64,000 bases of DNA from Pogonophryne albipinna (GCA_028583405.1 JAPTMU010000402.1:86935-150934), one strand, 5' to 3'. Shown: positions 11,471-23,113, counted from the stretch's first letter. The notes: generated from the sequence alone by a model not told the origin. Translations and numbers: made by a program.

Positions 11471-11728
11471 CGTTTAGTCACCGGTGATTAGTGTCCCCCC
11501 TTCATTCCAAACAGCGTCGTCGTTAGACCGGTTTCTCACACATATCCCCCGGACTTCAGGTAAAACTAACTCCTGGGTGTTAGTGGAAATCACTTGGCCT
11601 TTAAAGTTTCTCTTTCCCCGACGTGTGACACTTTTACTTGTCATTCGAACAGCTGAATAAAAACGAGGAAACGGGTTAGTCTGCGCATCTGTTAGCCGGG
11701 TACGTTCCTCTGTGTAAGATGAACACAC
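11471..11728 (-). other. Unidentified exon-like ORF, block A
   Basis: The segment is bounded by an acceptor (CTTCAG|GTG) and a donor (ACG|GTAAGAG) on the minus strand. It is open for 84 codons from the acceptor and stops just before the donor. The product is Arg/Ser/Thr-rich and not recognised. The same segment is unbroken in block B (45389-45646) and block C (60090-60347). It could be an untranslated exon of the RING gene or transposon debris. Confidence 0.3.
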
Positions 11729-12467
11729 CTGAAGAAAGTGATGCTAATTAACGGTATGTGGATGCAGCAAGAGAAGGTCTCCATTTTCCCAAGACACAGG
11801 ACATTGAAGCCTCACAGTCACAGCAGTCAACTTAAGGTGAAGGTATATATATTTTCACACAGTCTCATGTTACTTTAGTTTTAAGTGTTGCTTAATTTTT
11901 TAGAATATGCCCACTGAAAATGTACATTTGTGTCCACAGTTAGCTAGCTACCTTAGCTATTGTAGATAATTGCCCTTGAAAATAACAATAAAAAGTAAAG
12001 GTTGGTCTCCAAAAAAACAACATTGTCCACCATATCAATTCAGTCATGCATTTTTGCACTTTAAATATAACTTACTTTATATTGTGTATAACACACTGTC
12101 TGCTGTCACCCTCTCCTTAAAACTTTCAAAATATACATTTAACTTCAGTTGTGCTTTTTGCAGAGCAGCAGTCTATTTTAATGATATCCGTAATAAGTAG
12201 TTAACACAAAACAATAAAGCTATTATTCTGAGAAATTAAGTTATAAAACTATATGCCAATGACATGTTTGGGAGTAAAAGGCCTTGTTAGGTAGATCTCA
12301 AGGTCAACATTACACTTAGTACAATGCTGTTACTGAAGAGTAAAAATTATTTTGACCACCGCTTTCGTAAACTGACACTGGATTTGGCCTCTTAAATGGG
12401 TCCCAAGTGTGATAAATTCAACCCTGTCTCCTAAAGATTACGTTCCCACAGAACTAAACTGCATTCT

Positions 12468-13001
12468 TTCACACACATACGGGTATTGGGCCGAGGGCGA
12501 CACCGTACTTCCGGTATCCGCCATTTTACGCGAGGTGCAAGCAGAATATCATAGTCTATTGCCTTAATCAATATCTAGTCAACTCTAAAATACCACATAT
12601 ATGCATTGGCATGGGGTATTCACCTGGTGTTTCCAGAAGATAGACGTAGATGCAGCCAAAATCGATGAAGGCCACTTTCGAGGGTCATTTTTCCATACAT
12701 CTGCAGGCAGTCTGTAAAGGCAATCCGACAACCCACACAGCTCTAGTTTACGCTGGTAACGACCTAGAGCACACCCCTCAAGTCCAGAGATGTAATCCGA
12801 AGACATGCAGCGATTTCTTCGGTCGTTCATTCAGAAAAAAAACCTAGTGCGCTCTGCCTGGCTATGTTAGCTAGCTGTTTATATTAGCACCTCCAGGATA
12901 TTTGCACCTCCAGGAAAATGGCGTATTTATATATTTATATATATATATATATGGCGCGCGTTGCATTGTGGGTAGCTCGTGACGTCACTGTGTGTGAAAG
13001 A
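12468..13001 (-). mobile_element. Small insertion with short inverted ends carrying a captured first exon (block A)
   Basis: The uninterrupted target is visible elsewhere (38806-38820 reads GCATTCTCAATTACG). Here ATTCT is present on both sides (12463-12467 and 13002-13006), consistent with a 5-bp target duplication. The ends share the 15-base inverted repeat ATTCTTTCACACACA (12463-12477 and 12989-13003, overlapping the target duplication). The interior has an AT-rich possible promoter, an ATG exon and a splice donor (next entry), but no transposase. Confidence 0.6.
12624..12830 (-). pseudogene. First-exon fragment resembling fish YqaJ-exonuclease-associated proteins (block A)
   Basis: An ATG opens 69 codons that end at CAG|GTGAAT, a good donor, with no matching downstream exon here. 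The conserved-looking part is YQRKLELCGLSDC followed by RLPADVWKNDP and KWP. I recall this pattern (YxxKL-CGL-x-DC-YRLPADxW-DP-WP) at the N terminus of multi-copy fish proteins that carry a YqaJ-type nuclease domain further on; that link is from memory. Start could be Met1 or Met9. It sits entirely inside the 534-base insertion. Orphan exon: most likely non-functional. Confidence 0.45.
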
Positions 13002-13199
13002 ATTCTCAATTACGTTTAGCTAGAAAGAAACGTATTTTCTCCCACGTCACGTTCGTTATGAACGTATCAAATACGTTTATTTTCTACATATCTTTGCCAT
13101 TTGATGTCTTGCTTATAATAATGATAATAGTCATTTATAAATATCATTTTAGAGCACACATTTGAAATCAGTAGGCGAGGCTGTAATTTCGCCAGCTGT

Positions 13200-13320
13200 T
13201 GTCGTTGTGTCCCTGGGCAAGACACTTCACCCCAAATTGCTCCTGTGGGGATTTTCCACAGTACTAAATGTATGTAAGTCGCTTTGGATAAAAGCGTCTA
13301 ACAAATGACATGACATGACA
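13200..13320 (+). repeat. V-SINE-like retroposon tail (block A)
   Basis: It reads GTCCCTGGGCAAGACACTTC... then TAAGTCGCTTTGGATAAAAG and CGTCTAACAAATGACATGAC with an (ACATG)n-like tail. This is the widespread fish retroposon end. Copies at 47139-47262 (B) and 58480-58600 (C, inverted). Confidence 0.65.
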
Positions 13321-13461
13321 TGTCACGTAATGTAATGAAGATTTTGGACCGAAAAGTATAATTGCAGCAGATTTGAAAAGAAAACACAAATCTGATATGC
13401 AGGTACTAGCTATACAGAAGGTGGCTATAGTGGGGGGTTGACACTAAACTAACTCTCTGGA

Positions 13462-13847
13462 CGTTTCTCAATCGCGAGGATGCTTGCTTGGTAGCACATG
13501 TCTTCCGAGTCACTTCCTTCAGAAGCTAGGCAAGAATCCTTCCTGGCATTCAGAAAACGAAGAGTGGAACAGGCTAGCAAGTGTGCAGGTGTGCGTCATA
13601 TGAGAGGCCCCGCCTTACATTTTCCGCCACAGATTTGGGGAAATTGGTCCGTGCGCAAAGCATTGTGGGGATTTGAAGGACGCAAAGTCTACCCATGTGC
13701 AGCCTCAAAATTACTCCCAAACCAAGGACGCGGCCTCGGTGGAATTCCAAGTATGCTGGAGATTGGAACAGTCCTTTGGCGGCACTCGATGACGTAGTAT
13801 CCTTGAAATATTGGCTTGGAAGCCAGTATCCTCGCGATTGAGAAACG
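13462..13847 (+). mobile_element. 386-bp MITE with perfect 17-bp inverted ends (block A)
   Basis: It starts CGTTTCTCAATCGCGAG and ends with the exact reverse complement. The three block copies are all 386 bases, and older relatives lie at 1-548. The interior is non-coding. Superfamily is not obvious from the ends. Confidence 0.8.
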
Positions 13848-13854
13848 GCCCCTG

Positions 13855-14282
13855 CCTGCTCTTACCCCTAGATTCCACCGGGTCCGTCTGCGCCGCGTTA
13901 CGGCTGCGCCGCGGTTTTGGTTCGGCCTCCTCCGGCGTCATACCCTACCGGGCGCGTTTCAGAAGCATTTCAGAAGCGGAGCGTCTTGCGTGCCGGCTCG
14001 CAGTTTCAGTTGATTTGGGCATATTTCCTGGACAGGCTACTTTGTACAGACAAGGTTAATAACAATTGTAATAGTCCAGTTATAAACGACATGAATCAAA
14101 GATGTGTTGCTGTATTTTAGTGGTACAAAAATGCATTCATCATCATAATTATTCTATATATATAATTTACACAGTGCCTGTAAACCGGAGGAGAACGCTG
14201 GCATTTCTCCTCCTACTTGAAAGACTACGGAGGGATAGGGTCTGCAACATTAGTTTGTGTGTGTGTGTGTGTGTGTGTAATG

Positions 14283-14327
<45 letters not shown>

Positions 14328-14512
14328 TCTGAACGTTCCACTTCCTGCCTGCCCAACATTACGTTACGGCTGCGTCGCGTCAAAAATAGGATTCATCCTA
14401 ATATTAGAGGAGCCCTGCGCCGAGACGCTTCTGGGACGCTTCTGAGCCGTAACGTGCCACATGTGGTGGAATAGCACCCATTGACTAGAGTGGCTGCGAT
14501 TCGGGGGCTATA
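13855..14512. repeat. GC-rich dispersed repeat with (TG)n(TA)n (block A)
   Basis: It contains the motif CGCAGCCGTAACGCG with ACCCGGTGGAATC seen repeatedly at 21305-22120, then a unit from 14030 to 14512 that recurs at 21650-21990 (same GGAGGAGAACGCTGGCATTT and GAATAGCACCCATTGACTAG segments). A GT then TA microsatellite (14255-14324) interrupts it. Block B copy 47794-48452, block C copy 57290-57940. Confidence 0.65.
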
Positions 14513-15207
14513 GCTGAGAAGTAGTGTAATGCAAGTACATTTAATCAAGTGCACTAGACTTCCTAGATACCAATTCAATGTTACTTTATGTGAGTTTCAA
14601 TTACAGTTTTTGAATCCCCCACTTGTATCTCCAGATGTGATTTTGAATATTTGTGATACATCATCACAAAGATAAAAACAGGGTTATTTTTAAATGGCAT
14701 TTTGTTTACATACTACAAATACGTTTTAATGAAAAAAGCTCAATGGCTCAATCGTGATATTGTTTAGGATTTAGAGTAGATATTGGAATGAAATGGATAA
14801 AAAATATCCTTTGAAGCTTACATACCCTTAGTTACCAGGAGGGAGCGCTAGCCTTAAAGCAATAAAACAGCTATATTTTTGTAAACCTGATTTACTCCCC
14901 TTTTCTCTGGAATACCCATAGATAAGTTAACAGTCAGCATGTGAAGATGTTCGTGTGGAAGTATTTTGTCAAAGTAATTTCAATGACAAACATTAAAGAT
15001 CTATGATATTTGAAAGCTTTAATTGTACATGCTCATTAAAAATGTGAAATGCATGGCAGCATAAACTTAAAGCTGTTTAAAGAGGAAGTGGGCTGTTCAA
15101 CCATTCACTATACAACATATTCCATCATTTGTCACAGTTGTCAGGCTAACTATACAAAAACAATATACACACATTCTTGAGTGCAAATATGCATGACTAT
15201 GACAACA

Positions 15208-15213
15208 TTTATT
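15208..15213 (-). terminator. Candidate poly(A) signal for GIMAP copy A
   Basis: AATAAA on the minus strand about 500 bases after the stop codon. The same hexamer is kept at 49153-49158 (B) and 56594-56599 (C). Confidence 0.4.
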
Positions 15214-15440
15214 ATCCAAAAGCCTTTAAATTTGCCAAAAACACTGACTTTACGCACACATTTTCATAAGTGGAAACATGTCTTTAGTATATTTACCTGA
15301 AATAGTTAATTTAAGCTTGCAGATTTGGAAAAAAACACTGATAAAAGAGCATAAAAATAAAACCCAACTATCAAAGGATTAATATTTACTCTCTGCACTT
15401 ATCGCTGCTCCTTAGCTTCGGATATCTATTTATATATAAG

Positions 15441-15679
<239 letters not shown>

Positions 15680-15712
15680 TCCTGAATGATTTTAAACTCC
15701 AGCATTATTTTT

Positions 15713-18700
15713 TCACCATTCTTTAGAGAATCTTTTCCAGCCATGAGTGTGAATTGAAGATGGAGACATCCATGTCTTCATGTGTGTTCTTTTGTCTTTG
15801 AGCTGTCTGTAGTCTGTATGCATGTGTACGCCTAACTGAGAAATACATAACATAATAAACAACAATAGCAACATTGTAGAACATGTATATTTTCTTCTCT
15901 TCCAATGGTACTCGTCTTGCAGCTTCTTGTAGTTGGTTTTGCATTCCTCCAGGCTCTGTTTATCCTCTTCATGTCTTTGTTCCCAGATGTCCTTTCTCTC
16001 CTTATCGAAGGTGTCTCGTTCTCTCTTCATGTCTTTTCTAATCAGATCCAGTTTCTTTGAAAAAATGTCATTTTGCTCTCTTTCTGATTTAACTTGTTTC
16101 TCTGCAGCTTCCAGTTTTCTTTTCCAGTCCCGTTGTATACCTTCTTCTTGTTTTTTCCGTACTCTTTCAACTTCCTCCTGTTTTTTCTTTCTCTCCTCAC
16201 ACTTCTTGTTAATGCCTTGTTCTTTCTCCTTCAGCTGTCTTTCTCTCATTTCTTTCTCTTCTTTGATTTTGCGTTCCAGTGTTCTCATATCATCATCATG
16301 TTTTCTCCGGAGGGCCTTGTCCTGTCTCTTCATTTCTTCTTCCTTCCCTTTCAAAATCTTCGCCACTTGTTTTTCTGTGTATCCCTCAGTGTAGCAGCAG
16401 CCGCCATTTTCCTTCACCATGGTCTCGATCTTGGTCAGCAGCTCTCTGACTTGTGTGTCCTTTGCGTCATCTTTGTTATTGAGGACCTGGTATCTCCCTC
16501 CACAGTCATTTATGACTTTTTTGACAAAGCCACCACAAAGTTCAGCATAACTCTCAAAAGAATGGTCTCCAAGTTCATCTCCTCTGGTGAATATAGGGAT
16601 GATGAAATCTCCAGATTTCGTTCCAAAATATTTCTTGATCAGTTCCACAGAGTCTTTTTCCTCCGGTGTAAATTGGCCGATCTGCAGCACCAATAAGAAA
16701 ACATGAGGTCCAGGAGACAACATGCTGATGCATTTTTTGATCTCTTGTTGAATTTCATCCTCAAACAGAGTTGTGTCAAACAAGCCAGGTGTGTTGACCA
16801 CAGTGACAGGGCGTCCATCAATCTCTCCTGTTGCTTTCTGGCAAATGGTCGTCGTAGACATCTGGCTGGATGTAAAATGTTCTTTTCGCAAAATGGTGTT
16901 TCCAGTTGCACTCTTTCCACTGCCAGTCTTCCCAATCAGCACCATCCTGAGACACTCTCTGGTCTGACTTTCATCAACACCGCACATCTCACTTTTCTTT
17001 TTAACATTCTGTTGTTCAGTTTTATTTATCTTGTTGGTGTTATCCTGCTGTACTACCTTTTCCATCTGAGCCTTGGTGAACATCTTCATTGTGAAGCACC
17101 TGGATCCTCCGACTCTGGTCTCTCCCACAGTATTCAACAGCTCTGGGATCTGCTGCTGGTCCTTGATGTTGAGAACAACATGTCTTCCTCCACAGCTCTG
17201 ACAGAGCTCCTGGATGTCCTTGTTCTCCTTTAGAAAGTTAACAACAGCTGGAGCTGTAGGATCTGACTTCACGGTGAACAGAATCAAGGTGAAGTTGTTG
17301 ACTCGAGAGCTGAATGTGTTCTGGATGGTCTCTAACTCTCCCTTGTCTTCATCAGTGAGGGGACCCACAGGTAGGACCAGGATGAAGGCATGGACGCCCT
17401 CAGGATCACAGAGGGAGACACACCTGAATGATTCCTCCATCAATTCCTCCTGAGGTTTTCCACACAAAGCAGGCAGCTCCACCAGGGAAACCCGGCGTCC
17501 ACACACCTCTCCCTGATGTTTAACACACTCTGATGAGTTGGAGACTGACGGAAAATCTGTCTGACCTAAAATGGCCTTGGCTGCTGAAGTCTTCCCTGCT
17601 CCTCTCCTGCCACACAGAACCAGGTTTAAAGCTGCTTTCATGATTTCAGACGTTGGTGTCATGATCAAACCTGCATCCTCAAACACATCACAGCTCAGAG
17701 GCTCTCCATTGTTCTCCTTTGCAGTCTGACCCAAACGTGTTAACAGCTCTGGATGGACAAGGTTCTGCCTCAAATATCTGTATCTACATTTTCTGATCAT
17801 GTCTCTTAAGGGAGCATGTTGCATACACTTGTCTATGATACCTGAACCCTCCTCTCTGGATGGTGATATCAGAATCAGTGAATGATAAAATGCCTGATCA
17901 CTGAAGAGATTCAGGACTGTGCAGAGTCTCAGTTTGTGTTCCTCAGTGAAGTGTTCAGGCTGTAGAAGCAGCAGGAACACATGAGGTCCAGGATCAGAGA
18001 GCCTCACACAGACGTTCACATGTTCTGTCAGTTTGTCTTCAGAGATGAAGGAGTGCAGCAGATCTGGGGTGTTGATCACAACTACTCTTTTCCCCTCCAG
18101 CTCTCCACTCTCTCTCTGACAGTGGTCTGGTTCTTCCTCACTGTTGAACACAGTCCATCCCAGTATGAAGTTCCCCACTGAACTCCTCTCAGACCAGCTG
18201 TTGCCCAGCAGAACAACCCTCAGCTCAGACACTGTGAGAAACAAAGTTAGAAAAACTACTCAACTCTTCAACTAAATACTTGGGCAGTGGTAATGGATAC
18301 AATTAAATTGAATTTCAACCAATGACAATGTCACAGAATTAAAGAGTAAATGTGTGAGCTATTATTATTGGAAAACTTGCTAAAATTCTAATAAAATAAA
18401 GATGTTTGTAATTATAACCATCCCCTCTGTAATTTTAGATGTTGATATACAGTTAAATCATTGTGACTCAGTTCAGTTAAACTCACTGGAAGGTGGCAGC
18501 CACTCATTGCTGCTGCTCCTCTTCAAAGGTTGCAGATCATCTGACACTAAAAGAACACAGAATATTCAATTATTATAGGCTAATATGTTAAATTATTTAC
18601 AATATTAACATTTGATTAAAGGGTGTTCATAGCTGTGTTTTATCTACTTATTCCGGATATCATTAAAATACACTGCAGCAGCATGCAAAAATAAATAATT

Positions 18701-18789
18701 TTTTTTGAAAGTTTTAAGGAGAGGGTGAAAGCAGAAGGTGAGTTATATTCAACATAAAGTCTGAACTCACCTGTTGCTGCTGTCGCCAT
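15713..18789 (-). CDS. GIMAP8-like GTPase (AIG1 family), copy A, complete
   Basis: Three coding exons on the minus strand: 18789-18771 (ATGGCGACAGCAGCAACAG), 18546-18487 (60 bases) and 18231-15713, all with GT-AG borders and consistent phase; about 865 residues. Three tandem AIG1-type G domains: the first (about 28-220) has a broken P-loop (GNSWSERSS, residues 36-44, no GKS/T lysine); the second (about 227-420) has GRRGAGKT at 234-241 but an unusual switch region (ELPALCG); the third (about 455-650) is canonical, with GKTGSGKS at 460-467, NTPGLFD and FTRGDEL. Residues about 647-807 are a highly charged Lys/Glu/Arg coiled coil, followed by a hydrophobic stretch (about 811-827) that may anchor in a membrane. 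Three G domains are the hallmark of GIMAP8; the family acts in lymphocyte survival and organelle-membrane events through nucleotide-dependent oligomerisation. Copy A differs from copy C at least at two residues (Leu vs Val after QEE; Asp vs Glu in KL-D/E-LI). Confidence 0.9.
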
Positions 18790-19032
18790 AATGTCACTCT
18801 GCAGGTAACATCAGAGACGTATTCAACTGGAAACCAACTGTTGGGTTTAAGAACCTGTGAAGAGGATATTTACAAATTCAAGACGTATTTTTGGTTTTCT
18901 TAGTTCATAATATGAATTTTTCATTCAAATACATTATCTAGACAAATTTAATTTCATTGATCTGAGACAAAAACAATTCTCTAATAATTTAACACAATTA
19001 CTGTACGTGAAAATTCAACAACTCCTTCATAG

Positions 19033-19225
19033 CACGGATGTGGCTCAGAGTGAAATGGAAGGCCAACTGATCAGATAGTCAGTGGTTGGATCCCCCCTGC
19101 AGTCAACGTGTCAAAGTGACCTTGCAAGATACTTAACTCCAAATTGCTCCCGTAAGCATGTCAACGGTATTGAAGTGTATGCAAGACACTTTGGATAAAG
19201 GGTCCGCTTAAATACATGTTATGTA
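19033..19225 (+). repeat. tRNA-derived SINE-like copy in GIMAP 5' intron (block A)
   Basis: An A-box-like GTGGCTCAGAGTG and a B-box-like GGTTGGATCCCCC are spaced as in tRNA-derived SINEs, followed by the teleost body (CAAGATACTTAACTCCAAAT) and an ACACTTTGGATAAAG tail. Block C copy at 52848-53040, inverted. Confidence 0.55.
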
Positions 19226-19795
19226 AAAAAAAAAATACTATCTTTATTTTTTAGGCTGAGTTAGCTTTAAACAAAAACACATGATCTTTACATTCTCAGT
19301 TTTAGCTTGTATTTTTAGCATAAGTTAATGTGTTACCAAAGGTGGTAAAATTGCAATTGTCATCTTGTTTTTATAGCTGTTGTAACTGGTTATGAATATC
19401 AAACAATGGTTTTAACTTCCTTGTTCACCTCAAGTCTGAACTTCAGACTCTTCTTTAGAACACATTTACAGACATCAATACATATCTCAGTATCAGTACA
19501 CATTAATACAATGGAAAACGTTTTATACCATTATTTACCCTCAGGTGGATGTTCCTGTTATCTTTGGGCATAAGTATTTTATAACGATTTTTGAAAGTCT
19601 ATTGCAGGAAAGATTATATTCCTTTCAGCTCAGCTCTTTGAATGTGGTGACTGGTTGTTCACCAGTCCTAAATAATCAGAATACACCTGAGGATTATTAA
19701 CAATCAGTCTTTACTAATCATCCAATGTTTTACTCCTTACAATTATACACGTTTTTTTGTTTGCTTGAATATATATTTCAGTGGTCTCTACTCAC

Positions 19796-19820
19796 CAGGT
19801 GAGATCCTCTTTGCTTCCAT
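19796..19820 (-). other. Alternative first exon of GIMAP copy A
   Basis: ATGGAAGCAAAGAGGATCTC runs into CCTG|GTGAGT. It has the same phase as the exon at 18789-18771, so it can splice straight to 18546-18487 and give an N terminus MEAKRISP instead of MATAAT. Splicing to the downstream small exon would hit a stop, so the two are alternatives. Conserved exactly in block C (52253-52277). Confidence 0.5.
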
Positions 19821-20309
19821 CGCTCAAATGTTTAACTCTGCAATGAAGCCGAACTTGAGACAACCTTTGCTCTCAGAGTGGGCAGGACACCGAGCACATG
19901 ACAGTCATCAGTTTAGGTAATATTTAACAATCAAAGGATTACACCAGGAACTGGGAAGCCCAATGCATATGCTATTATATATATTTAAAAAAATGGTATA
20001 TGCATTAGGCTATATGCACACACACACACACACACACAAGCTTTTGCATTACGGGTTTTGGTCTAACTCACATTTCGAATATTGACCGTGCTTTATCTCT
20101 CTTCCTAAAGAGACAGATACATTCAGAATTAATCAAAGGGAGATGTTGACCTTTGACCTTAACTGTTCTCATAGGTGCGTTCACAACATAATGTAACTCT
20201 TTATACAGAAAATCCCAAGCATATACAAAGGTATGAGTTGGAATCTGTCCCAATTGATGGCAACAAGATCGTTAATAAACCTACATTCAATTTCTTATAT
20301 GGTCTGATT

Positions 20310-20995
20310 TTGATTAGTTTTGGAGGCAATTCAGGCAATTTGATTGTCCATACACACAGTAGACAATTGAATGATCACTGAAGCAATCAGACATGACACC
20401 AGCTTTTAAAAGTACATCAGGGTGTGACACCAGTATCCAGTCGAGCAGAGATTGGGTTCTGGAAGTGATTCGAGTTGGTTCATTAATTAACTGATACGTT
20501 TTCTCTCTCTATCAGATGATTTATCCAAACCATTTTTGTTGAAACTACCAAGCAAAATGATTTCAATTCTGCAGGAAATGGTGTTGATAGTGTTGATTAT
20601 GCAGTTAAAAGACTGCTGGTGAAGAAGGTGGCCTATATATGCTACCAATAGTTAAGCCTTTATTTTCATGAAAAATTATTTAAAGAAATACATTCAAAAA
20701 CGTAGAGGCTCAATAGAAGTAACAAGAGGCTCAGTCAGAAGATCAGAGCAAACATATAGCCACCCCTGCAGCATCTATCAGATCTGTATTGCACATCATT
20801 TGTAATTTGTACTTCACTATCAGAAATGTTACTGTTGAGCCAAATATCAGAATGTGATGATTTTAGGTTTATGTAGGACAACCCATGTACGAAGTAATAC
20901 ATTTTGGTCAATAGACTCCTAATATTCAAATGAATTATTTGCATTCCCTTTAATTCATCCAGTCTGGAAGCAAGAACTAAGAATGGTACTGTCAC
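20310..20995 (-). pseudogene. LINE endonuclease remnant
   Basis: Read on the minus strand, the frame at 20995-20735 shows HLNIRSLLTKM, then SHSDIWLNSNISDSEV and YRSDRCCRGG, the N-terminal half of an APE-type LINE endonuclease. After a frame change, 20540-20330 shows NEPTRITSRTQSLLDWI and SDHSIVYC, the C-terminal half with the catalytic SDH. No reverse transcriptase follows, so it is a dead fragment. It lies just beyond the proven right edge of block A. The next stretch, 21000-21300, holds nothing I recognise. Confidence 0.7.
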
Positions 20996-21323
20996 TAATC
21001 AAGCATAGCTGCGATTCATGATTGTAAATATTGCTAGATTCATCAATTGCAGTAGAACAGATATACAAAACACTCAAACACAAAGAAAAGAAAAAAATAG
21101 ACAGATAGATAGAAATACAAATTAACATTGGCGGGAAGTATAAACAAACTCACGATAGAAAGGACATATATCAATACAGTATCTAAATAATCCACAATAT
21201 AAGGAATATATTGAATATATGTAATACTCTACACAATATACTATCTCACTAAGCTACAGAAATATACTACAGGCACAGATTGGCATTGGATTGTATACAC
21301 ATTACTACTGTCCAAAGACGGAC

Positions 21324-21640
21324 GTAGGGTATGACGCCGGAGGAGGCCGGACCAAAACCGCGGTGCAGCCGTTACGCGACGCAGACGGACCCGGTGGAAT
21401 CGAGGGGTGAAACGCCCCCGGTAGGGTATGACGCCGGAGGAGGCCGGACCAAAACCGCGGCGCAGCCGTAACGCGACGCAGACGGACCTGGTGGAATCGA
21501 GGGATGAGACTGGTAGCCTGGCAGACTCCCATGGCGATCTTTGCGAAAAGCCACGGCGCAGCCGTAACCCCTCGATTCCACCGGGTCCGTCTGCGCCGCG
21601 GTTTTGGTCCGGCCTCCTCTGGTGTCATACCCTACCGGGC
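21324..21640. repeat. GC-rich 97-bp tandem pair plus inverted copy
   Basis: Units starting GTAGGGTATGACGCC begin at 21324 and 21421 (97 bases apart), each ending ACCCGGTGGAATCGAGGG or a close variant. A third copy at about 21545-21640 is inverted. Base composition contrasts with the AT-rich surroundings. Confidence 0.75.
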
Positions 21641-21649
21641 GCGTTTCAG

Positions 21650-22146
21650 ACTTCTTTGTACAGACAAAGTTAATAATAATTGTAATATCCCAGTTATAAA
21701 CGACATGAATCAAAGATGTGTTGCTATATTTTAGTGGTAAAAAAATGCATTTATCATCATAATTATTCTATATATATAATTTACACAGTGCCTGTAAACC
21801 GGAGGAGAACGCTGGCATTTCTCCTCCTACTTGAAAGACTACGGAGGGATAGGGTCTGCAAATTAGTTTATTTGGGGGATGGGTCGCATGCTCTGACCGG
21901 TTCACTTCCTGCCTGCCGCCTCTGCAACGCCTCGCGTAGAAAAATAGTGGAATAGCACCCATTGACTAGAGTGGCCGCGATCCCTGCGGACGCCGTAACG
22001 CGGCCGTAACGCGGCCGCAACGCAGCGCAGACGGACCCGGTGGAATCTAGGGGTTATGTGGCCGTATAACGTGTCCGTAACGCGGCCGTAACGCGACGTA
22101 GACTGACCCGGTGGAATAAGCGCGCCACAGTTTCGCCGCTGCGAGG
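21650..22146. repeat. Second copy of the dispersed repeat found at 14030-14512, plus GC-rich motif run
   Basis: 21650-21990 parallels 14030-14512 without the microsatellite. 21990-22120 repeats the CGGCCGTAACGCG motif several times and ends with the GCGCCACAGTTTCGCCGCTG segment that is also present near the hAT-like end in the blocks. Confidence 0.6.
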
Positions 22147-23098
22147 TGTTGTAGCAGATATCTCTGCTCCGCGCCGATCATATATGAGTTTGCTTTAAAA
22201 GAAGGAAAACTGAAAACAACCAGGATAGGGGTTAAACAATAATCTGCTTTAATGATAAACGGTAAGAATACAAATACACTTCTCAAAAGGGGTAGGCCCA
22301 CGCCCTGCTCTGGTCCAAATGCCGGGAGAACCTTTCATCTTGACGGCAGGAGCAAAAGAGAACGAACCAACGGATAGAACAGGCTTACATGCAGAAAACA
22401 AAACAGGAGGGGTTGGGTCAGCTGGTCATCTTTTCAGGTCATCTCATTGGGAGAAGCAAAAGATGCTGTGTCGCAGCGAATCAGCGCGTGCCAGCAGAGG
22501 ACCCGTAAACAGTCTCAGTTTGAAGCAAAACACATCTGGCGTTCGCTGTCTCATATTTCTGCAGCCTCCACACACACACATCCCCCCACATTCCAGAGAC
22601 CTGAGTTGGGTCTAAAGAATATTCTCTTGCTCACATCTTACTCCAAATAATGGTTTTACTCCTCATATTTCTCGCTTCTGGTTACACAGACTGCTATTAT
22701 TAATACAAAGTAATTAAACACACACATATACTATTCAAGATATGTAGACTTCCCTGAAACATGACATACTGGAGATCTTAAGCAGAAGGTACTCTCATCC
22801 ACCTAGCCCACTGCCCTGCATACCTACACCTCCCCCACAGAGCAATAAAACCTGTTTACTCCAAGCACCCCAGAATGTTTGAGCAAGTTTAGTCCTCACA
22901 TTTATGAAAGGATAAAACAGAGAAATCAATACAAAACACAAACACAGGTATTGTTTGAACAGTATTCACTTAACTGCTACTATTGATAATTTCCAGAGAA
23001 ACTCAAGGGGCCTCTTTTAATATCTGGAAGTTGCAACAAGACTTTCTGCCATTTCAAATGTAACACACTTCCCAAATATCAGATGATAATGATCTTCA
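22147..23098 (-). repeat. 3' LTR of an LTR retroelement / endogenous retrovirus
   Basis: On the minus strand, a polypurine tract (AAAAGGGGG, about 23101-23109) is followed by TGAAGATC and about 950 bases ending GCTACAACA, so the block has TG...CA ends. Near its 3' part is an ATTAAAG poly(A)-like signal. The matching 5' LTR is not in the window. Confidence 0.55.
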
Positions 23099-23113
23099 AT
23101 CCCCCTTTTGGTC
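23099..23113 (-). other. Polypurine tract of the LTR retroelement
   Basis: The minus strand reads GACCAAAAGGGGGAT directly before the predicted LTR start; such a tract primes plus-strand DNA synthesis in retroelements. Confidence 0.5.

Larger units (their letters stand above)
12419..13200 (+). mobile_element. THAP-type element terminal region, interrupted by an insertion (block A)
   Basis: The end sequence (AACCCTGTCTCCTAAAGATT) and inner part (AATTACGTTTAGC..., ACGTATTTTCTCCCACGT) match the long inverted ends of the element at 38765-42210. A 534-base insertion splits it after GCATTCT. The part carrying the THAP start codon has been replaced by a SINE-like tail. Confidence 0.65.

Noticed and set aside
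15933..17233. Plus-strand frames of 153, 200 and 176 codons inside the GIMAP exon (also in B and C)
   Set aside because: Antisense shadows of the Lys/Glu-rich coiled coil and G domain 3; Ser/Phe/Leu-rich composition is simply the complement.
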